A DNA stretch of 64,000 nt, taken from NCBI RefSeq assembly GCF_042657385.1, contig NZ_JBHSLA010000004.1, positions 186,001 through 250,000 on the forward strand. Direction: 5' to 3'. Source of the stretch: Algorimicrobium hallyeonense. Lineage in GTDB: Bacteria > Bacteroidota > Bacteroidia > Flavobacteriales > Flavobacteriaceae. Each line of letters opens with the position of its first letter. Positions within the stretch are counted from its first letter, which is position 1. Position numbers and translations under genes: made by a program. Below, one piece after another: positions 45,363-53,149 of this stretch. The notes under the pieces were generated by a model, which was given only the letters and a program-made list of their open reading frames with translations, had not been told where the DNA came from and made no database searches.

Positions 45363-46655
45363 ATGTCACTTACAGCTAACAATCCAGATAGAAAATCCTG
45401 GTTACACGTAGATAAAAACTCCGATTTCCCAATTCAAAACATTCCATTTGGTGTGTTTCTTACCCGTGATGATATTATCACGATTGGCACACGAATTGGA
45501 GATACAGCTATAGATTTAGGTGCTTTACACCAATTAGGATATTTTGAAGGTATTCCGTTAACTGATGACATTTTTCTTCAAGATTCTTTAAACGATTTTA
45601 TTGCTGACGGCAGAAAAACATGGCGTTTGGTTAGAAACCGAATTGCTGAAATTTTTGATGCAGAAAACAGTGAATTAAAAGATAATAAGAAAAATAAAGA
45701 AACGGTTTTGTTCCGTTTGGATGAGATTGAAATGCAATTACCTGTCCAGATTGGTGATTATACCGATTTCTATTCAAGTATAGAACACGCAACCAATGTG
45801 GGCACCATGTTCCGCGATCCTGAAAATGCATTAATGCCTAATTGGTTGCATATTCCGGTTGGATATCATGGTAGAAGTTCATCTATTATACCCTCGGGAA
45901 TTCCAATACACAGACCTCAAGGTCAAACATTACCAGCTGGTAGTGACACGCCTATTTTTGGTCCAAGTAAATTGGTAGATTTCGAATTAGAAATGGCATT
46001 TATTACAACAGATGCTAACGATTTAGGTGAACCGATTCCTATTAATGAAGCCGAAGAGTATATTTTCGGATTGGTTTTATTTAATGATTGGTCTGCTCGT
46101 GATATTCAAAAGTGGGAATATGTACCACTAGGACCATTTTTAGCAAAAAGTTTTGCGTCGTCTATTTCACCTTGGATTGTAACGCTTGATGCTTTAGAGC
46201 CATATCGTGTAGAAAGTCCGAAACCTTTAAAACCTCAATTACCTTATTTACAATATAAAGGTAAAAAGAGTTATGACATTAAATTAGAAGTTGCCATTAA
46301 GCCGAAAACTGCTAAAGAAACGGTAGTTAGCAAATCCAACTTCAAATATATGTATTGGAATATGTCTCAACAATTAGCGCATCACACGGTTAATGGTTGT
46401 CCTGTAAATTCAGGCGATATGATGGGTAGTGGTACCATTTCAGGCCCTACACCAGATTCTTATGGATCTATGTTAGAATTGAGCTGGAGAGGTGAAAAAC
46501 CGGTGAAATTACAAGATGGTACAGAGCGTAAATTTATAAATGATTATGATACGGTAATCATGCGCGGTTATTGTGAAAAAGAAGGTACACGAATTGGTTT
46601 TGGTGAAGTTTCAACAGAATTGTTACCTATTTATACTCCCAAAAGCAATAAGTAA
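45363..46655 (+). CDS. fahA: Fumarylacetoacetase
   Basis: A 430-residue enzyme for the last step of tyrosine degradation, splitting fumarylacetoacetate into fumarate and acetoacetate. Visible motifs: DFYSSIEHATNVGTMFRDP (catalytic His region), GYHGRSSSI, DFELEMAFI (metal-binding Glu) and NDWSARDIQKWEYVPLGPF. The length is typical of the eukaryote-like form common in Bacteroidota. It is divergent from glyA. Confidence 0.95.
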   Translation: MSLTANNPDRKSWLHVDKNSDFPIQNIPFGVFLTRDDIITIGTRIGDTAIDLGALHQLGYFEGIPLTDDIFLQDSLNDFIADGRKTWRLVRNRIAEIFDAENSELKDNKKNKETVLFRLDEIEMQLPVQIGDYTDFYSSIEHATNVGTMFRDPENALMPNWLHIPVGYHGRSSSIIPSGIPIHRPQGQTLPAGSDTPIFGPSKLVDFELEMAFITTDANDLGEPIPINEAEEYIFGLVLFNDWSARDIQKWEYVPLGPFLAKSFASSISPWIVTLDALEPYRVESPKPLKPQLPYLQYKGKKSYDIKLEVAIKPKTAKETVVSKSNFKYMYWNMSQQLAHHTVNGCPVNSGDMMGSGTISGPTPDSYGSMLELSWRGEKPVKLQDGTERKFINDYDTVIMRGYCEKEGTRIGFGEVSTELLPIYTPKSNK

Positions 46656-46675
46656 AACACCCATTTTTAAAACAG

Positions 46676-46713
46676 AAAAAGCCCGCAAACATTGATTTTT
46701 GCGGGCTTTTTTT
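46676..46713 (+). terminator. Terminator after fahA
   Basis: A 14-bp stem (AAAAAGCCCGCAAA with its complement) has an 8-nt loop followed by a T-tract. It probably also serves the convergent transporter gene. Confidence 0.9.
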
Positions 46714-46753
46714 ATGTTTTCCATTATGTGCGCTAATCCTGTGTGATTTAAAA

Positions 46754-47728
46754 TTACACATCAAGAACCTGGCTTTTTGCAAGCTTACCAGCTACTATAC
46801 TAATTATTAAAATTTGTATGGCATGAAATAACATTAATGGCAATAATAATATACCCAATATTGCCATATTCCCAAATAATATTTTAGAAAAAACAGTGCC
46901 ATGCACTAATGATTTTTTGGTTCCGCAAAACTGCGCAGTAATTTGATCTTCTTTTTTAAGTTTTAATTTTCGAGAAATATATCCCGTAAGCGTAAAAGCC
47001 GCAATAAATAGAATTAATACGCCTATAAAAATGAAACTTAAATCTAAAAAAGAGACAACACTAAAAATATTGTTGTTAAACGATTCTGCGAAGCTCTTAT
47101 AAATTATCAATAAGATTATAGCCTTATCAAATACCGTTAATTTGCTGTTGTATTTATGTGCTAATTCACCTAAAAAACGCTGTAAAACAAGACCTAAAAT
47201 TACGGGTATTATAATTTGAACAATAAGTTTGAGATAGATATCGGTAAAATCAAAATCTGTTTGCGTATTTACAATAAATAACCCCATCCAAAGTGGCGTA
47301 ATGACAATTCCAATAATTCCAGATATACTAGCATTAAAAATAGCTGCTGGTACATTTCCTTTCGCCATAGATACCATAACCACCGATGAGGACACCGTTG
47401 ATGGCAATGCCGCCAAGAAAAAGAAAGCCAACCAAATAGTTTCCTGTTCCTCATTTTGAATCCATGGCCGAAATAACAAAACTAAAAGTGGAAACATTAT
47501 AAATGTAGCACCTTGCACTAAAAGGTGTAATTTCCAGTTTTGAAGTCCCGACTTTAACTGTGACGGGTTTAATTTAAGTCCATAGAAAAAGAATATGAGC
47601 GCAATTCCTATTACACTAATAGTATCTATAGGAACATTACTATCTTGAGTTCCCCATTGCGGAAAAAAATAAGCAATTATAATAGTTCCAATGATAAATA
47701 AAACAAATTTATCAATCTTAAATTTCAT
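46754..47728 (-). CDS. Bile acid:sodium symporter-like (SBF/YfeH family) transporter
   Basis: A 324-residue inner-membrane protein with about ten helices, of the SBF-like group (YfeH-type). Recognisable pieces are FFFYGLKLNPSQLKSGLQNW, LPSTVSSSVVMVSMAKGN and QITAQFCGTKKSLVHGTVFSKILFG. The family moves organic anions with sodium; the substrate is not known. Confidence 0.87.
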   Translation of the reverse strand: MKFKIDKFVLFIIGTIIIAYFFPQWGTQDSNVPIDTISVIGIALIFFFYGLKLNPSQLKSGLQNWKLHLLVQGATFIMFPLLVLLFRPWIQNEEQETIWLAFFFLAALPSTVSSSVVMVSMAKGNVPAAIFNASISGIIGIVITPLWMGLFIVNTQTDFDFTDIYLKLIVQIIIPVILGLVLQRFLGELAHKYNSKLTVFDKAIILLIIYKSFAESFNNNIFSVVSFLDLSFIFIGVLILFIAAFTLTGYISRKLKLKKEDQITAQFCGTKKSLVHGTVFSKILFGNMAILGILLLPLMLFHAIQILIISIVAGKLAKSQVLDV

Positions 47729-47841
47729 GGTTGTTCCGTTACTTCTAAATGCTAAATTAAATATTTCCTTTAAAACAAAGTCTCGTTCCGTCTTAACAGC
47801 TCATTTAAATTCTACTATTTATACCTCGAATATTAAACGAA

Positions 47842-47876
47842 AAAACACGGCTTATCTTATTGTCATAAACCGTGTT
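47842..47876 (-). terminator. Terminator of the secreted-protein operon
   Basis: AAACACGGCTTAT and ATAAACCGTGTTT form a stem with one mismatch and a 9-nt loop, 26 bp beyond the stop codon of the gene on the minus strand. Confidence 0.7.
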
Positions 47877-47901
47877 TCTTATAAGGTATGCTCAAATTAC
47901 A

Positions 47902-49344
47902 TTAATTGGGGAAATTGCTCAAATCCATTAATGACATAGTATTATCACGATGATAACGTGCTAATTTTAAAATTCTACTATCTGGTGAATAATGCATTAA
48001 TTGATTTACAAAAACACCATAATCACTAAGCGTTGAATATCCAAAAAGCTTCCGCCCATATTCATCATCTAAATCATTCAACTGACTTGGTTTATACAAT
48101 CCATAATACCAACCGGTATTAATATAAAAATCGCCTTGAACATTAATAATTCCTAATGAATTAGATATTTCGGGTAACATACCAACACTTGTTTTAAGTG
48201 TGGTAGCATTCATAACTTTTCCGGCCATATCCATTTGTAATACGTAACCAACACCATATTTAATTAAATCTTGCTCTATGGTGGCTGAGCTTCCAGCGTA
48301 CATAGGTTTTTCAACAGTACCGGCTTTAAACATAGATTCTAAAACTAAATATATGCTCTCGTCCTTAAAAATGAGTTCCGATATTTTGACATCTGTAATT
48401 TCTGCTGGTGAAAAACCCGTTAAACTTTTATATTGGGTTAAGGCTTCCACCTTATTATCATTCAACACTTTCTGATCTGTAATGCTATACATTAAAAGGC
48501 GATTGAATTTTCCTGCACTTACACCAAAAGATTTATCTTCATAAAAAGCTATAAAATAATCCTGACTGCCTATTGAAAATACTTTAGGTTCAAATAAAGC
48601 CGTCTTTTCAGGAAATGCTAATTGTTTCATGCCTGCAGAAGTCACTTCAATAACTTGATTCGTTTCCGCTTTAAAACCTTTTTCAATGCGCACTAAAAGA
48701 ACGTTACCCGAATTGGTAACGGCTACATGCTTTTCAGTTGTATCATCAAAAACCACTTCGTTGCTCCAAACTTCATCACCGTTTGTTGTATTATAAACAT
48801 GGACGATTGTATTTTTCGGCTCTTTACGTTTGGCATAAGGCGTGTAAACTAAAGCTGCAAAATGACCGTTTTCGGAAATACGAAATGACAAATCGCCAGA
48901 TTTTGAATTAGACTCAATAGCATGTGTAAAAACTAAACGTGAGGTAAAGGCATCCGTTGTTTTATCGAAAACAATTTCATGAACTTCCATTTTGTCGGTC
49001 TTACCAGTATAACCATGTGTATACGCAACTACTTGATTTTCATTACGTTCATACATGCCTAAAAAGTTATATAAGGCGCTTGCTCCCATGCCTGGAAATT
49101 CAAAACTGAACGTATCCACCAAAGCATTTTTCTGATCGAATTTGCGTAAAATAATATCATGCTGACTTTGCATGCCATGTTCATTTATCTGGCTGAATAA
49201 ATAGGTGTTATAATTATCAGCTAAAACAAATTGAGCCTCTTTTTCAGATTCTGGATTAAACGGAAATTTATCGCCATAACTAAAGTTTTGCGCTTGTAAT
49301 CCGCTAATAACAGCAAAAAGTAAAATTACTAATGTATGTTTCAT
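47902..49344 (-). CDS. Secreted protein of unknown function (propeller-like)
   Basis: A 480-residue exported protein with a clean signal peptide (ending SGLQAQ). It is beta-rich with repeating strands such as NTIVHVYNTTNGDEVWSNEVVF and SGNVLLVRIEKG, which look like a propeller, but no known repeat motif is strict. There is no lipobox, transmembrane segment or sorting domain. It follows the coiled-coil gene by 4 bp, so the two form an operon. The family was not recognised. Confidence 0.72.
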   Translation of the reverse strand: MKHTLVILLFAVISGLQAQNFSYGDKFPFNPESEKEAQFVLADNYNTYLFSQINEHGMQSQHDIILRKFDQKNALVDTFSFEFPGMGASALYNFLGMYERNENQVVAYTHGYTGKTDKMEVHEIVFDKTTDAFTSRLVFTHAIESNSKSGDLSFRISENGHFAALVYTPYAKRKEPKNTIVHVYNTTNGDEVWSNEVVFDDTTEKHVAVTNSGNVLLVRIEKGFKAETNQVIEVTSAGMKQLAFPEKTALFEPKVFSIGSQDYFIAFYEDKSFGVSAGKFNRLLMYSITDQKVLNDNKVEALTQYKSLTGFSPAEITDVKISELIFKDESIYLVLESMFKAGTVEKPMYAGSSATIEQDLIKYGVGYVLQMDMAGKVMNATTLKTSVGMLPEISNSLGIINVQGDFYINTGWYYGLYKPSQLNDLDDEYGRKLFGYSTLSDYGVFVNQLMHYSPDSRILKLARYHRDNTMSLMDLSNFPN

Positions 49345-49348
49345 AAGG

Positions 49349-50542
49349 TTAATTGTTATAGATTTCTTGTTCTAAACGTTCCAATGTTTTTTCATCATCA
49401 TAGGATAGTTTAATGTTCACTAAATTTTCTTGTAAATCGTTTAAGTACCGCTCTGCCTCTTCCTTTCTGTTTAAAGCAACATGTAGTTTTATCAGGTTGA
49501 AATAAACGTATTGTGCTATTTTAGCATTGTAATCCGCTTTGGAGTCTTTGTAATCCACTAGCGTCAATACATTATTCCAAATATCAATGCCTTTCTGCAT
49601 GTTTTCCATGGCTGAAATGGTCATTCTTGAATTTGGATCTTCTTGGATTTTCTTCAAATTCGTTAAGACATAAATATGTGCTTTCTCTAACTCGTCATAA
49701 GTGTTTTTACGATTTTTAACCACTTCCAAATACATCGATTTTCTTTGATTGATATAACCATAACGCTCATTCAAAAGTTGGTTAATTTTTCGCATAACCT
49801 TTTCCAAATACTTCTTCTCTTCCCTATTCTTATTAATATTATTTGTTGGGTAATTAGAAATCATTTCGAATTCCGTAAATAAATCTGTTTTGAAATTTTC
49901 TTCGCCATTTAACGTCACCACAATTTTTGTTGGTTGATTAGCAAAAGATTTTCCGGCATTATCTTGAAAATTCACTTTATCAATTTCTACTTGAACATTT
50001 AGAATATTCTGACCACGTTCCAAACCATTAATTACAATTTTACTGGCCAAAATGATGTTATCAACAATAACGTAATCATTTAAATCTGGATCTCTATAAA
50101 TCGGTTCTGCTGGCTTATAATAGGTTGGTCTATTAGGTAAAACTAATGTCGGTTTTTTTCCTTGATCTGTTAAAGCTAATCGTTCTAATAGTGTTAACTC
50201 GCTAAATTCTTTCGATTCTAATTCGAATTTTTCTTTTGCCAGGGTAATATCCGTTTCGTGCTGTTCTAATTTTGTTTTGTATTCTGCTTCACTATCAATT
50301 ACTTTTTGATCATAAGCTTCTAATTCATTTTGAAAATCAGTTTTAGATTGCGCAATAACATCCTCCGTTGTAACATTATATGGTGAACTAACGGTTACAG
50401 CATAAAATTGCTGATCGGCTGGAATGGAAACTTCCGGCAATTGCGACACATTAAACTCCACTTTTTCACCTGTAATTCCTTGAGCCAAAACCAATTGGAC
50501 ACCTATAAAAAATAGACATGCTATTAAATAATACTTTTTCAT
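49349..50542 (-). CDS. Secreted coiled-coil protein of unknown function
   Basis: A 397-residue exported protein (signal ending VQLVLAQ). After a short beta part comes a strongly charged coiled-coil (about 70-125), then a beta-sandwich-like region (DLNDYVIVDNIILASKIVING) and a helical C-terminal half with repeats like a TPR (about 280-390). It is the first gene of the two-gene operon. Function unknown; a periplasmic partner role for the downstream protein is possible. Confidence 0.7.
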   Translation of the reverse strand: MKKYYLIACLFFIGVQLVLAQGITGEKVEFNVSQLPEVSIPADQQFYAVTVSSPYNVTTEDVIAQSKTDFQNELEAYDQKVIDSEAEYKTKLEQHETDITLAKEKFELESKEFSELTLLERLALTDQGKKPTLVLPNRPTYYKPAEPIYRDPDLNDYVIVDNIILASKIVINGLERGQNILNVQVEIDKVNFQDNAGKSFANQPTKIVVTLNGEENFKTDLFTEFEMISNYPTNNINKNREEKKYLEKVMRKINQLLNERYGYINQRKSMYLEVVKNRKNTYDELEKAHIYVLTNLKKIQEDPNSRMTISAMENMQKGIDIWNNVLTLVDYKDSKADYNAKIAQYVYFNLIKLHVALNRKEEAERYLNDLQENLVNIKLSYDDEKTLERLEQEIYNN

Positions 50543-50734
50543 TCTTTTTCTTTTTAAACAGTGTGCAAAAATACGGGTTTTTTAGTGATATAAATGAAAT
50601 GATGTGGACAATTCAAAATTCATATAATTAGTAAGATGAAGACGTTTTGTAAATCTGCCTAATTATAGTTCAAAAAAAAACTCTCAATATTTACATGGAG
50701 AGTTTCTTCATAATAATTTACTCAAGACAAAAAT

Positions 50735-52510
50735 CTATTCTTTTTTGTAAATAGTAGTCCCTTCTTTAATAGTTTCTATAACAGAAATATCTTTAATTTC
50801 CATTGGAGATATTTTAAGCGGGTTTTTATCTAGAATTACTAAATCGGCTAACAAACCTGTTTTGAGCATACCTTTTCTATCTTCCTCAAAATACTGGTAA
50901 GCTGCATTACTTGTTATGGCTTGTAAAGCTTGGAATGGTGAAATACGTTCATCAGCTCCAATGACTTCGCCATTTCTGGATACACGATTTACCGCAGACC
51001 AAATAACAAACAACTGATTAATTGGAACGACATTAAAATCGGTATGATTTGTTGGTTTCAACCCTTTAGAAATAGCTGTTTTCATTGGGCTGATAAAGGA
51101 AGCTTGTTCCAAACCACGATTTTTAATATGTGCATCGGCAAAAAAGAAAGTGTGTTCAGTATATAAAGATGGTATCATTTTATATTCAACATATTTATCA
51201 AGTTGATCTGCCCTAACAAATTGTGAATGAATAATAGTAGTTCGTCTTTCTTTAGTAGGATTTCCGTTACTGGCAAATTCGTGTGCTTTGATACACATAT
51301 CAATGGCACCATCTCCATTTGCATGAAAAGTAGATTGCAAGCCATTATCATATACCTTTTTCAACATAATATTCACCTCATCTTGGGAAAAAGTAGACTC
51401 ACCCAACCAATCCGTTTCACCACTAGGGCCACCTGTTAAATAAGGTGTTGTAAATAAAGCGGTACGTCCTTGAGGAGATCCATCAATGGTGATTTTAATA
51501 CCACCCAATTTAAATTTATTGTTGTAATTTCCAAAAGCTTCAACGCCATATGTACTTATAACACTATCTAATTCTGTTATAAACGGATATGAAACAACGT
51601 CAATAAACAAAGCGTTATTTTCAGCAGCTTTTTTCAGAATAATCACATCAGATACGTGAGACAAACCTTCTTGAGCCGTTGTTACGCCAGCTTCAGCATA
51701 AATCATTTGTCCATCCTTTATTTGTTGGGCTAATTCGGCTTCTGATGGTTGTGGTAACCTTTCAAAAATAGGAAGAAATGCCGTTTCCATAATTAGTCCG
51801 TATGGTTCATTTGTTCCTGGTTTTCTAACAATAATTCCTCCTGGAGGCGTTTCCGTTTTATCAGAAACACCAAATTTCTCCATAGCTTTGGAGTTAATTA
51901 CGGCGCCATGTAAAGAGACATGCATAACCAAAACTGGATTATTTGGAAAAGCCGCATCTAAATCGTCTCGGTTTAGTAATTTACCTTCAGGCATAACCGT
52001 ATCATCATAGCCATACCCCATAATAAGTTCGCCTTCAGGAATACTTTTTTCTGTTTGAATATTTTTTAAAGCCTCAACAATACCAGCAACATCATTGGCA
52101 TTTCCAGCAGGAGATGGTGAGCAATTAGCTTGGTTACTCATGGATAAGGCGTTAATAAAATGACTGTGTGGGTCTATAAATCCTGGCAATAAGGTTTTAC
52201 CTTTTAGATCTATCATAATGTGACCAGAACCAGCAATTTTCATAGCTTCATCTGAATTACCGACGAAACTAATTTTTCCGTCCGTTACAACTAGAGCTTG
52301 GACATATTCGGCCGTTTCGCCAGACATGGTAATAATATCACCATTGTAATAAACCGTAGAAACCGATTTAGAATTGTTTTCAGTAACAGCTTTTGAAGAT
52401 TCTGAATCTTTGCAAGCAAAAACTAGAAATGCAATAAAAACGATAGAGAGTAGTTTTTTTATTGAAATTCGGGTTAATGTTAGATATAATATGCTAACAA
52501 ATATAGCCAA
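50735..52510 (-). CDS. Amidohydrolase family lipoprotein (YtcJ-like)
   Basis: A 591-residue metal-dependent amidohydrolase of the YtcJ/AepA type. It has an N-terminal strand domain (VYYNGDIITM), the zinc motif LLPGFIDPHSHF, the region TAQEGLSH, the Arg/His segment STFHANGDGAID and the C-terminal AYQYFEEDRKGMLKTGLLADLVIL. The lipoprotein signal ends LVFAC. The only ATG, at 52510, carries a -7-like box (TATATTTG) within its first codons, so translation may begin further in, where ATA or ATT replaces a usual ATG. The substrate is unknown. Confidence 0.85.
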   Translation of the reverse strand: MAIFVSILYLTLTRISIKKLLSIVFIAFLVFACKDSESSKAVTENNSKSVSTVYYNGDIITMSGETAEYVQALVVTDGKISFVGNSDEAMKIAGSGHIMIDLKGKTLLPGFIDPHSHFINALSMSNQANCSPSPAGNANDVAGIVEALKNIQTEKSIPEGELIMGYGYDDTVMPEGKLLNRDDLDAAFPNNPVLVMHVSLHGAVINSKAMEKFGVSDKTETPPGGIIVRKPGTNEPYGLIMETAFLPIFERLPQPSEAELAQQIKDGQMIYAEAGVTTAQEGLSHVSDVIILKKAAENNALFIDVVSYPFITELDSVISTYGVEAFGNYNNKFKLGGIKITIDGSPQGRTALFTTPYLTGGPSGETDWLGESTFSQDEVNIMLKKVYDNGLQSTFHANGDGAIDMCIKAHEFASNGNPTKERRTTIIHSQFVRADQLDKYVEYKMIPSLYTEHTFFFADAHIKNRGLEQASFISPMKTAISKGLKPTNHTDFNVVPINQLFVIWSAVNRVSRNGEVIGADERISPFQALQAITSNAAYQYFEEDRKGMLKTGLLADLVILDKNPLKISPMEIKDISVIETIKEGTTIYKKE

Positions 52511-52550
52511 AAAAAATATCCTGAAATCCCTACTAAACTAACGAATTACA

Positions 52551-52937
52551 TTAAACATATCTATTTAATTCCAATGTATTAATTCCACCATGACTGGCAT
52601 GAGCAACAGCAACTCCATTTCTAATAATTAACAATTGTGGTGACTCATGAAGCACTTGAAACTTATACCCTGTTTCATAACTAACATCACGATATTTCAA
52701 TAAATCTAAATAATATAAATCCGCATTTAAATCCACATCGAAGGCATCAACAAACTGATTCATCACCATTTTACTAATACCACAACGTGTAGAATGTTTA
52801 AATATCATTTGCGTTTTGGTGTTCGATTTTTTAGCAATTTCATCTAATTGGTCAACTGCATTTAAAGCCTTCCACGGCAACAATTTTTCCTCCTTGGGCT
52901 CACCAGAACCGCCAAACAATTTATTTATAAAACCCAT
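52551..52937 (-). CDS. ytxJ: Bacilliredoxin-like protein YtxJ (BrxC)
   Basis: A 128-residue thioredoxin-fold protein with the monothiol site KHSTRCGIS, characteristic of the bacilliredoxin YtxJ family, which reverses S-bacillithiolation of proteins. The rest of the fold is visible (DLYYLDLLKYRDVS, HESPQLLIIRNG). This suggests the organism makes bacillithiol, which is known for Flavobacteriia. It is separate from the amidohydrolase by 40 bp. Confidence 0.9.
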   Translation of the reverse strand: MGFINKLFGGSGEPKEEKLLPWKALNAVDQLDEIAKKSNTKTQMIFKHSTRCGISKMVMNQFVDAFDVDLNADLYYLDLLKYRDVSYETGYKFQVLHESPQLLIIRNGVAVAHASHGGINTLELNRYV

Positions 52938-53030
52938 ATTTTTATTTCTAAAATTTGTATCTTAAAGGTAAGTCGAAACAACTATACAAATCTTACAAAC
53001 TGACTAAAAGTCACGCCGTCACGAGCTTTA

Positions 53031-53047
53031 AGCGACATTTTGTCGCT
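53031..53047. promoter_or_regulatory. Perfect palindrome upstream of clpB
   Basis: AGCGACA, TTT, TGTCGCT form a perfect 17-bp inverted repeat, 103 bp before the clpB ATG. It differs from the CIRCE and CtsR sites. It could be a heat-shock operator or a stem in the leader. Confidence 0.45.
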
Positions 53048-53149
53048 AAAAATAGAGTGGTAAGATTATTGACTTATAGGTATCAAGCACAACAATTAGT
53101 AATAACAAAACATAAAAAACACATCCTTTAACACGGATTATATACTATT

